In this document: positions 11,212-18,637 of the stretch, one piece after another
Numbering within the stretch: position 1 is the stretch's first letter
How the letters are laid out: every line of letters begins with the position of its first letter
NCBI GenBank assembly: GCA_029974985.1
Contig: JARKQC010000227.1
Location: 92,069-156,068 of the forward strand
Source: Bacteroidota bacterium
Lineage (GTDB): Bacteria; Bacteroidota; Ignavibacteria; Kapaibacteriales; UBA2268
Direction of reading: 5' to 3'
DNA length: 64,000 nucleotides
Made by a program: the position numbers and the translations under genes
The notes under the pieces: generated by a model
Seen by the model: only the letters and a program-made list of their open reading frames with translations
Databases searched by the model: none
Told to the model about the DNA's origin: nothing

Positions 11212-11983
11212 TGTCGTAATTATTCATTTTTGTTCTAAGTTCTCTAATCGTTTCAGAATGAATTTGCGAAACTCTACTTTCGGACACACCAAGCACTTGT
11301 CCAATTTCTTTAAAGTTCAAATTTTCAAAATAATATAAAGTAATTACATTCCTTTTATTTTCTTTTAAATTAGCTATTGACCTACTTAAAATCATTTCTT
11401 TTTCATTATCAAGAATATCACTAAGGAAATCTTGTGAATCATCTGGAATTTCTTCTAAAAAATTCACTTCTTCATCTTCGTTTATAATCGCTTTTAAAGA
11501 GCTATCAGTAATTGGAATTGTTGCTTTGGCATCGCTTGCGGCAACTAAATAATTTCTATATTGTTCGGGACTAATATTTAGTTCTTTTATAATATCAGAT
11601 TCACTTACACCCTTATCTTGATTTATTTGTATAGTATCAACTATATTTTTATATTCATTTGCTTTTTTTCTTGCCGAGCGTGATAACCAATCTAATTTCC
11701 GCATTTCATCTTGGATTCTACCTTTAATGCGTCTAATAGCATAAGATTCGAATTTAACTCCTCTATCAAGTTCAAATCTATCAATAGCTTCGCTTAATCC
11801 CAACACTCCATAATTAATAAAATCTTCTTCTTCTAAAATAGTATTAACGGGTAAAACCATGCGACTAATTGTATATTTAATTAATTTAATATAATTCAAA
11901 ATAAGAGTTTGTTTAGCAGACTGAACAGACTCATTTTTGTATAAGTTCCATATATAATCAATATCAATAGATTTATTAGACAT
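11204..11983 (-). CDS. fliA: Sigma factor of the FliA/WhiG (sigma-28) type
   Basis: 259 residues. Region 2 (about 25-100) contains NYIKLIKYTISRM, EDFINYGVLGLSEAIDRFE and KFESYAIRRIKGRIQDE, typical of FliA/WhiG. Region 3 (about 105-165) is weaker, and region 4 (about 205-255) has the helix-turn-helix NFKEIGQVLGVSESRVSQIH. In flagellated bacteria this sigma directs late flagellar and chemotaxis promoters. Here it lies between the flhF-flhG pair and a block of signalling proteins. Its targets in this organism cannot be read from the window, and a WhiG-like general role is possible. Confidence 0.88.
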   Translation of the reverse strand: MSNKSIDIDYIWNLYKNESVQSAKQTLILNYIKLIKYTISRMVLPVNTILEEEDFINYGVLGLSEAIDRFELDRGVKFESYAIRRIKGRIQDEMRKLDWLSRSARKKANEYKNIVDTIQINQDKGVSESDIIKELNISPEQYRNYLVAASDAKATIPITDSSLKAIINEDEEVNFLEEIPDDSQDFLSDILDNEKEMILSRSIANLKENKRNVITLYYFENLNFKEIGQVLGVSESRVSQIHSETIRELRTKMNNYDNV

Positions 11984-12005
11984 TTTTCCCTAAAATATTA
12001 TCGAA

Positions 12006-12521
12006 CTATGGTTTAAATTCACTATTTAAGACTTCTTCAAGATAAGCTTCTTCGTCAGATAATTTTTTCTTTTTCGAAGTGCTATCCTCGCTTTTATTAG
12101 TTGTTTTTGCTTTATTTTTAGTTAATTCTTTTTCAATATTCTCAATTTCTGTTAATTCTGATTTATATTTTGCCATTTCCAAATTTTCTTTTTGTACTTG
12201 CTCTCTAATTAATTTTTCCTCATATTCTTGTTTAATTTTTTCACTTTTAAAATGAAAATATAATATCATACCTATACCAAAACCAAAAAATATAGTAGCA
12301 AATCCAAAAAATGAGGTTATTAGAGCAGATATTAATCCTTCTGAAATGCTGAAATAAGAATAAATAAAAGTAATTAAGCTAACAATAAGAGAGATATAAA
12401 AAAGTGCATTCATTGGTGAGCTAACTATTTTTTGTAGTTTTTTTCTCTCTTGAGCAACTTTTTTCTGATATTTTTTCTCTCTATCGCTCGGTTTTTTATT
12501 ATTTGTTTCTTTTTTTGCCAT
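12006..12521 (-). CDS. Two-helix membrane protein with coiled-coil tail
   Basis: 171 residues, no family recognised. A Lys-rich N-terminus (1-38) is followed by two hydrophobic helices (about 39-60 and 65-92, joined by SISEGLI). A long charged coiled coil with E/K repeats follows (about 95-165) and ends in an acidic segment EEAYLEEVLNSEF. It sits between flhG and the sigma factor, 8 bases after flhG and 22 bases before the sigma gene, so it is probably cotranscribed. A membrane anchor for the flagellar placement system is one possibility, but nothing in the sequence proves it. Confidence 0.6.
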   Translation of the reverse strand: MAKKETNNKKPSDREKKYQKKVAQERKKLQKIVSSPMNALFYISLIVSLITFIYSYFSISEGLISALITSFFGFATIFFGFGIGMILYFHFKSEKIKQEYEEKLIREQVQKENLEMAKYKSELTEIENIEKELTKNKAKTTNKSEDSTSKKKKLSDEEAYLEEVLNSEFKP

Positions 12522-12529
12522 AATACCAT

Positions 12530-13342
12530 CTACGAATTAATATTAACATCAATATAGCTATGATTTGCTATTTCATTAAAAAATCTACTTTTAATTATTG
12601 AAGCAATATCATTTAATGATTTAGCAGATTCATCGAATTCATAATTATTTACTAATATTTCTTGTCTTTGTATAGACAGACGAAAATTTCGACTATAAGG
12701 AACGAATCCGAGAAGACTAAATTTAATATTCAAAAATTTATTTGTTGCAAGATTTAATTTTTGTGAAATTTCTATTGCATCATCAGAATCAATTACATTA
12801 TTTACTAATATTGCTATTTTATTTGGATTAACATAGTTAATTAGAATTTTTACTAATCCATAGGCATCTAATAATGATGTTGGCTCGTCGGTAATCATTA
12901 TAATTACTAAATCAGATTGGCCGCAAATTTCTAAAAGTTGTTCTGAAATTCCAGATTGAGTATCAATTAATAAATAATCAAAACTATTCAAATCTTTGAT
13001 ATTTTGAATAACTTGGCTTAGCGATGCGGCGGTATCATATTGCTCATTATATTCAACGGGTGAATCAACAAGTAAATGAATATTTGGCAATACTTCATAA
13101 AGTGCGTTTTCTGTATCAACTTTTCCATTTAATACATTTGTAAGACGTATGGGAGGCTCGACACCAAAAATTATTTGTTGATTTGGTAAATTTAATACAC
13201 TATCCAAAACAATTACTTCATCATTATTCTTAGCAAGGCACGCAGAAAGGTTTGCAGTTATAACGCTTTTGCCCACACCACCTTTACCACTACAAATTGT
13301 AATAGTTTTTGTTCTTAAATATTTATCAGTGTCCTTTTTCAT
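12530..13342 (-). CDS. flhG: MinD-family ATPase FlhG
   Basis: 270 residues of the ParA/MinD class. The deviant Walker A motif KGGVGKS is near residues 19-25, the Walker B segment reads FDYLLIDTQSG, and DEPTSLLDAYGLVKIL is the usual FlhG/MinD switch-proximal segment. FlhG (also FleN/YlxH) limits flagellar number and works with the FlhF GTPase, which starts the gene unit four bases upstream. The expected C-terminal membrane-targeting helix is not clear: the end (NEIANHSYIDVNINS) is not obviously amphipathic. Confidence 0.88.
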   Translation of the reverse strand: MKKDTDKYLRTKTITICSGKGGVGKSVITANLSACLAKNNDEVIVLDSVLNLPNQQIIFGVEPPIRLTNVLNGKVDTENALYEVLPNIHLLVDSPVEYNEQYDTAASLSQVIQNIKDLNSFDYLLIDTQSGISEQLLEICGQSDLVIIMITDEPTSLLDAYGLVKILINYVNPNKIAILVNNVIDSDDAIEISQKLNLATNKFLNIKFSLLGFVPYSRNFRLSIQRQEILVNNYEFDESAKSLNDIASIIKSRFFNEIANHSYIDVNINS

Positions 13343-13346
13343 AATA

Positions 13347-14465
13347 TTAATCCTTGATAGCTAATTTCCCAAGAATTACTTTTTCTGCGGGCTCTATATC
13401 ATCTGGAATTTTCACACCAGAAGTCAAATATGATATTGGTAATTTATAATTTTTTATGGCTGTCAAAAGGCTTGCTATTGTCTCAGATTCATCTGTTTTT
13501 GTAATAATAATTCCATCAATAGTAATTGATTTTAAGTTTGATAATACAGATTTTGCATTTAATTCTGAAATAGTTGCTGGAATTGTTAGATAAATAATAT
13601 CGGGTGCAATCATTTTAGATAAATCAGTTATTTGTGAAAGTTGTTCTTTATCTTTTTGTGTAAAACCTGTAGAATCTACAAAAATAAAATCTTTGGTCTT
13701 GTTGTCCGAAATAATTTTTAATAATTCATCATTGGAATAACTTGTTCGATAAGAAATACCAGCTATCGAAGAATAAGTTTCTAACTGCTCTGCGGCACCT
13801 ACTTTATAAGAATCTGCAGAAACGATTAAACTATTAGCATTTTGTATGAGTTTACTAATAATTGCAAGTTTAACAAGCGTCAATGTTTTCCCACTACCGT
13901 TTGTTCCAACAAAAAGTATAACTCTGCATTTATTGCTTTTTTGTATTGTTTTGCCAAGCTCGATACCTTCTAATAAAATTTTCCTTGCCTCATATACAGC
14001 TTCGTCAATTTCTTTTATATTTCCTATATTTGATAAGCGATTAACTATTCGTAGCGATTCTTCTTCATTAATATCAAGTTTTCTTAATTTTTTATATACA
14101 AGTGAATATAAATTCCCCAAAGTAGCTAAATTTTTAAATTTAATATTATCAGAAATTTCAGAAATCATAGTCTTGATAATATCGAGTTCGCCCATTATAA
14201 TTTCATTATTATTTGCAACATTTTGTTTAGATAATCTACTCATCATAACATTTGTGCTTTCCACATTTTCTTTAACAACTTTTTTAGCTCTGGCGGCTTC
14301 TTTATTAATTGATTCATCAATAGCGGCTACAATTTCTACAGCGACATTGCCATTACTATCTTTAAAAGTACGATTAGATAATATTACGGCATCATCGCCA
14401 AGCTCCTCAAAAACAAGGCGTTTACCTTCTTTAATATCTTTTGCCGTAAATTTCTTTATTTTCAT
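13347..14465 (-). CDS. flhF: SRP-type GTPase FlhF
   Basis: 372 residues. The N-terminal segment KIKKFTAKDIKEGKRLVFEELGDDAVILSNR is the FlhF B-domain start. It is followed by a variable linker, a helical N domain (about 100-180) and an NG GTPase domain. The P-loop GTNGSGKT lies near 187-194, the G3 box reads DSTGF instead of DTAG, and TKTDES is the G4 region. FlhF targets the flagellar basal body to the pole together with FlhG. It is the first gene of a seven-gene minus-strand operon and shares a 256-base divergent intergenic region with meaB. Confidence 0.92.
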   Translation of the reverse strand: MKIKKFTAKDIKEGKRLVFEELGDDAVILSNRTFKDSNGNVAVEIVAAIDESINKEAARAKKVVKENVESTNVMMSRLSKQNVANNNEIIMGELDIIKTMISEISDNIKFKNLATLGNLYSLVYKKLRKLDINEEESLRIVNRLSNIGNIKEIDEAVYEARKILLEGIELGKTIQKSNKCRVILFVGTNGSGKTLTLVKLAIISKLIQNANSLIVSADSYKVGAAEQLETYSSIAGISYRTSYSNDELLKIISDNKTKDFIFVDSTGFTQKDKEQLSQITDLSKMIAPDIIYLTIPATISELNAKSVLSNLKSITIDGIIITKTDESETIASLLTAIKNYKLPISYLTSGVKIPDDIEPAEKVILGKLAIKD

Positions 14466-14721
14466 ACTAAATTTAAAAAAATATTATAAATAAAATTAAT
14501 TAAGAAAAAATTATGCCAATTATATAAATTTTCAACTATTTATATAATATATTTTTGATTTGATACTTTAATTTTGTTATCATAAATTTTAATTTTTTAA
14601 TAAGTCAAAAAATATTAATTTTTATTGTAATTTAGCATAGCTTGTCTATACTTGCTATTTTATTAATATAATATTTGTTATTTTTGAACAATTTTAATCT
14701 TATAAATAAATTTTTTAAAAA

Positions 14722-15822
14722 ATGACTAAAAAAAAATTACCTGAATGGGCGCCAGAAAATGCGGGAAAAGAATTTGCAAGCTCGGTTATGCCCGGTGTAA
14801 AAATTGAAAATAAATTAAAGAAAAAAGTCGTTAAAAGACCACAATTATCCATTGATGATTATTATTATGGTATTTTAAACCAAAATAGAGTAATATTATC
14901 AAAAGCTATTACTTTAATAGAAAGCAATAATACTAATCATATACAAAAAAGTCAAGAATTAATTAAAAAAATAATTCCTTATTCTGGAAAGTCTGTTAGA
15001 ATTGGTATTACTGGTCCACCAGGTGCGGGAAAAAGTACTTTTATCGAATCATTAGGACTTTTTTTATCCAAAAATTCTTTGAAAGTAGCAGTCCTTGCAA
15101 TTGACCCAAGTTCTACTGTTACAAAGGGTTCTATACTTGGTGATAAAACCCGTATGGAACTATTATCAAGAGAAGATAATGCTTATATTCGTCCATCTCC
15201 ATCGAGCGGAACTCTTGGAGGAGTTGCACAAAAAACCCGCGAAACTATTTTATTATGTGAAGCAGCGGGCTTCGATGTTATTCTAATCGAAACAATTGGG
15301 GTAGGTCAAAATGAAATAACTGTTCGTTCTATGGTGGATTTCTTTTTATTAATATTATTGCCCGGCTCCGGAGATGAATTACAAGGAATAAAAAAAGGTG
15401 TTGTCGAACTTGCCGATTTAATCGTTATCAATAAAGCAGATGGCGATTATAAAGAGCGTGCTTCTATAACTCAAGCCGCATACACAAGTGCATTAAGATT
15501 GCTTGAATCTCCAACCGAAGGAATTAAGCCAAAAGTAATGACAAGCTCGGCAATAAATCATATTGGAATTGAAAATGTTTGGTCTTATATTAATGAATTT
15601 ATGATTCATATTAAAAATACTAAAATTTTTGAAAAAAGAAGAAATGAACAAATGCTGTATTGGGTAAATTCTATGCTCGAAGAAGCGATTTTGATCAATT
15701 TCTTTAATAATCCTAAAATTAAAGAATTAAAAAAAGAATTAGATACTAAGGTTTTAAATGCTCAAATTACTCCAAGTAATGCAGTGTTCGCTTTATTAGA
15801 AGAATATTTTGGAAATAAATAA
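14722..15822 (+). CDS. meaB: MeaB/ArgK-type G3E GTPase chaperone
   Basis: 366 residues. P-loop GPPGAGKS is at 98-105; further family segments are AVLAIDPSSTVTKGSILGDKTRM, cited by its parts AIDPSS and GDKTRM, then RPSPSSGTLGG and NKADGD (G4). MeaB protects and reloads adenosylcobalamin-dependent methylmalonyl-CoA mutase. No mutase gene is next to it; the partner must lie elsewhere. The N-terminus carries a basic extension of about 40 residues before the common helix (SIDDYYYGIL), as in Bacteroidetes homologues. The stop abuts the rdgB start codon directly. Confidence 0.92.
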   Translation: MTKKKLPEWAPENAGKEFASSVMPGVKIENKLKKKVVKRPQLSIDDYYYGILNQNRVILSKAITLIESNNTNHIQKSQELIKKIIPYSGKSVRIGITGPPGAGKSTFIESLGLFLSKNSLKVAVLAIDPSSTVTKGSILGDKTRMELLSREDNAYIRPSPSSGTLGGVAQKTRETILLCEAAGFDVILIETIGVGQNEITVRSMVDFFLLILLPGSGDELQGIKKGVVELADLIVINKADGDYKERASITQAAYTSALRLLESPTEGIKPKVMTSSAINHIGIENVWSYINEFMIHIKNTKIFEKRRNEQMLYWVNSMLEEAILINFFNNPKIKELKKELDTKVLNAQITPSNAVFALLEEYFGNK

Positions 15823-16425
15823 ATGAAAGTTTTACTTGCAAGTAATAATCGCCATAAAGCAGATGAATTTATACAAATTTTTAAAAATGAGAATGTTAAT
15901 ATTTCATTGGGACTTGCCGAAGATTTCTTTTTATCGGGGTTAGAAGTCGAAGAAAATGCTAATACTTTTAATGAAAATGCTTTAATTAAAGCAATGGCTT
16001 TCTCGAAAGCGGCAGGGATGCCCGCAATTGCTGATGATAGCGGACTCGAAATTGATGCTCTTGATTTAAGACCGGGCGTATTTTCAGCAAGATATTCGGG
16101 CGACAATGCAAATGATAAATCTAATAGAATGAAAGTATTAGACGAAATGAAAAATATACCCGAAAATGAAAGATTAGCAAGATTTATTTGCGTAATTTGC
16201 TATTATGATAATCATAATATAATTTACGGCGAAGGAAAAGTAGAAGGAAAAATAATTTTTGAAGAAAAAGGTAATGGGGGTTTCGGTTATGATACTATAT
16301 TTGTTCCTATAAATCATAATCTTACTTTTGCTGAAATGAATCAAGATGAAAAAAATGCTATAAGCCACCGCAGAAATGCAATTTTAGACTTAATTAATAA
16401 TTTAAAAAGTAAAAATATTATTTAA
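15823..16425 (+). CDS. rdgB: RdgB/HAM1-type XTP/dITP pyrophosphatase
   Basis: 200 residues. It hydrolyses dITP, XTP and related damaged purine nucleotides to monophosphates and keeps them out of DNA. Motifs are the N-terminal LLASNNRHKADEF, the DDSGLEIDAL and GVFSARYSG blocks, GGFGYDTIFVP and the terminal SHRRNA. Each is well conserved. Its ATG follows the meaB stop without a gap, so the two are translationally linked. Identification is secure. Confidence 0.95.
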   Translation: MKVLLASNNRHKADEFIQIFKNENVNISLGLAEDFFLSGLEVEENANTFNENALIKAMAFSKAAGMPAIADDSGLEIDALDLRPGVFSARYSGDNANDKSNRMKVLDEMKNIPENERLARFICVICYYDNHNIIYGEGKVEGKIIFEEKGNGGFGYDTIFVPINHNLTFAEMNQDEKNAISHRRNAILDLINNLKSKNII

Positions 16426-16543
16426 TTGATTGATACTAGTAAATAATAATTATTCTCAACGATAGCAAAGTATCAATATTTGTTGATAGTTGATAGTGGA
16501 TTGTTAGTAGGTTGTGCATTCCAGATTGACGAGTTTAAAAAAA

Positions 16544-16581
16544 CCGCCCAACACAAAAACATATTGGGCGACTTGAAAAAT
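16544..16581 (-). terminator. Terminator of the 280-aa lipoprotein gene, copy 1 of a 38-bp repeat
   Basis: A 7-bp stem CGCCCAA/TTGGGCG with a 12-base loop is followed on the minus strand by GTTTTTTT. The 38 bases 16544-16581 are identical to 18530-18567, loop included. Confidence 0.8.
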
Positions 16582-16599
16582 TTTAAAAGAAGATTGGTA

Positions 16600-17442
16600 T
16601 TAATCCACTAAAAATATGGTAGTATTATATTCACTTACGCCAAGTAAAATTATCTTCTTACCGTTTGATAGTGTCTGAATAACTGGCTCATAAGATGTTA
16701 CTGTTATATCGTAGTAAATGTTTACTAATGATAAAAGACTTAGTCTCAGCGAATCTATCGTATAAGCACCTGTATTAGTAGTCATCACATAAGAACCAAC
16801 AGTTTGACCTATCGCCCCTTCTTCAGGATTGGTATGACGAATTTCAACTTTCACATATCCATTAGAATAACCACCAATCCACTCTACAGGAATACCATTC
16901 TGACGTGATAAAGTGTCATCTCTATGAATATTTGTAATTTCTATTCTATTAGAGAATGATACTTGACCAAAAGTACTATCTGGTAATAAACTATTATTAA
17001 GACATTCGATGTAGTACTTATTATTACCAACACCAAAATATAGTTCGAGTTTATCAGGTCCTACTTTTGAATATGCACCTTTACTATACTCTTTAAGTAA
17101 GGAAGCATTAACTAATAAATTTTCTACTGTTATCGGCTTATTCGTTGCATCTCTAAATGTTGCTTCTGCGTAATTATCAATACCATCGTAAGGTTTATAT
17201 TCAGTTATACTTCCAAAATTCTTCCAATTTATAGTGTAATCGTTTCTCTTCTCAGATCTGCACTCAATAACACCTACTAAATCGGGAGTGTTCAGATATG
17301 ATTGTATTAAATCACTCTCATTTTCGATTGTACCGGTTGTAGAATTTTGATTTTTACCTGTATTCACAATATTATCCCTATCGCAAGATGATAATAATAT
17401 CATCGCAACGGCAAATAAAAGAATTATTTTTATTTTATACAT
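16600..17442 (-). CDS. Lipoprotein of unknown function
   Basis: 280 residues. The lipobox LLSSC ends a short signal peptide near residue 19, so the protein is probably anchored in a membrane. The body is rich in beta-prone, polar sequence (for example DKLELYFGVGNNKYYIECL and VEIRHTNPEEGAIGQTVGSY), and I recognise no domain. It may be a small surface or periplasmic beta protein. It lies directly downstream of another lipoprotein gene and ends in a terminator identical to that of the ion-channel gene at 18638. Confidence 0.65.
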   Translation of the reverse strand: MYKIKIILLFAVAMILLSSCDRDNIVNTGKNQNSTTGTIENESDLIQSYLNTPDLVGVIECRSEKRNDYTINWKNFGSITEYKPYDGIDNYAEATFRDATNKPITVENLLVNASLLKEYSKGAYSKVGPDKLELYFGVGNNKYYIECLNNSLLPDSTFGQVSFSNRIEITNIHRDDTLSRQNGIPVEWIGGYSNGYVKVEIRHTNPEEGAIGQTVGSYVMTTNTGAYTIDSLRLSLLSLVNIYYDITVTSYEPVIQTLSNGKKIILLGVSEYNTTIFLVD

Positions 17443-17613
17443 TTTAATGTACTCCTAATTGGTTATTAATTAATTTTAATTACAAATTGAACATTCTGCG
17501 GATATAGACATCTTGATATGATGTGGCGAGTCGCTTGCATCATAATTATATTTATTTATATTCTTGGGCTTTAATTTGCACTCAGTACCATCTAAAAATT
17601 GAATAGAGCCTTC

Positions 17614-18261
17614 TTACAAAAATTGTCCAGTATATTCAATACTTCTATGTGTTGAACCTTGATTCAAATCAAAGCAAAATTGTTTAATTGGTGGATTAAT
17701 AACTTTAACATCTCTTGGCGGATCATCTGCAAATGGCCAAGATCTGTGAACATAATGTCTTTCATTAAACCACTGTATTGCTTGTTGCTCTGTCATTGCA
17801 AATAATTCCGTTTCAGTTGGTTTACGACCATACTTCCATTCAAAAATCTCTTCAAAACTATAACGTCTAAATGAGTCTTTTGACCAAAAACCAAAATTTA
17901 TTTCATAACCTTGTACATACCTATTTTTCATAGAAACTGCTTCCTTCGGGCTTGCAGATGCTAATATATTGCTTGTAACATCTTCATTATTACGTATTCT
18001 ATGAAAAACATATTCGTCTGGTGGTATACCATCACCATAAAGCCCCATATTTTGATCATAAAGTATATCAAAATATGCTGTTTTTGTTAAATTTATTACT
18101 GCATTTTCAAAATTTGCACCAGGACAAAGTTCTTGATCAACTTCAATACATACTTCATTCACTTCTTGTTCTAAACAAGAAGTTTGTAAAGATAAAAATA
18201 TCACTAATAGCGTAATCTTAATATACTTTGATTTATTTAAATATAATTTATAAAAATACAT
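17614..18261 (-). CDS. Lipoprotein of unknown function, possibly truncated by an in-frame TAA
   Basis: 215 residues with a hydrophobic signal and lipobox (LQTSC near residue 30). The body contains ELCPGANFENAVINL and a Trp/Tyr-rich stretch (FNERHYVHRSWPF); no family is recognised. The TAA at 17614-17616 is followed in the same frame by 45 open codons down to 17476. They begin EGSIQFLDGTECKLK and end with a CxxC pair (AECSICN). If this belongs to the gene, the original reading frame spanned 17476-18261 and ended 33 bases before the next gene. See the finding on this point. Confidence 0.65.
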   Translation of the reverse strand: MYFYKLYLNKSKYIKITLLVIFLSLQTSCLEQEVNEVCIEVDQELCPGANFENAVINLTKTAYFDILYDQNMGLYGDGIPPDEYVFHRIRNNEDVTSNILASASPKEAVSMKNRYVQGYEINFGFWSKDSFRRYSFEEIFEWKYGRKPTETELFAMTEQQAIQWFNERHYVHRSWPFADDPPRDVKVINPPIKQFCFDLNQGSTHRSIEYTGQFL

Positions 18262-18387
18262 TTTTTCTCCATAATTAATAAATAAAAATTGTCAAACTAA
18301 TTTTATATTTAATTACTATGGATATCTAATTTGATATATTAACCATATTCTCTGAAAAAGATAGGTATTAGCAACGCGAACATTAAA

Positions 18388-18422
18388 TAGAAGAGATTGT
18401 ATCTTCGTAGAAGAGATTGTAT
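18388..18422. repeat. Two 15-bp direct repeats spaced by 5 bp
   Basis: TAGAAGAGATTGTAT occurs at 18388-18402 and 18408-18422, a 20-bp period, 127 bases or more upstream of the lipoprotein start at 18261. Two helical turns between centres would suit a protein-binding site. Confidence 0.55.
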
Positions 18423-18529
18423 ATAATTACTTTTACTCAAAAAAACTCCTATTTAACTTATTCAAAATTAATACATTTTTTGATTATAACAAAATATTAT
18501 TTTAATTTTTAGCTATTTTACAAAAAAAT

Positions 18530-18567
18530 CCGCCCAACACAAAAACATATTGGGCGACTTGAAAAAT
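18530..18567 (-). terminator. Terminator of the ion-channel gene, copy 2 of the 38-bp repeat
   Basis: Same 7-bp GC-rich stem and 12-base loop as 16544-16581, followed on the minus strand by a run of seven T. It lies about 80 bases past the stop at 18638. Confidence 0.75.
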
Positions 18568-18637
18568 ATATTTAATTCTTTGTTACTATTCAACTCAGTA
18601 AACAATAATGAAAATAGAGGAATTTATTTTTAAATTA

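Larger units (their letters stand above)
18262..18637. other. Intergenic region of 376 bp between lipoprotein and ion-channel genes
   Basis: It holds the 15-bp direct repeats (18388-18422), the second copy of the 38-bp terminator (18530-18567) and AT-rich filler. No coding potential was seen. Confidence 0.6.

Noticed and set aside
13846..14493. 215-residue plus-strand frame opposite flhF
   Set aside because: Serine- and leucine-rich shadow of a well-supported GTPase gene.
14679..14686. TATTTTTG box upstream of meaB as promoter
   Set aside because: The nearest TTG lies 24 bases upstream, outside the usual spacing, so support is weak.
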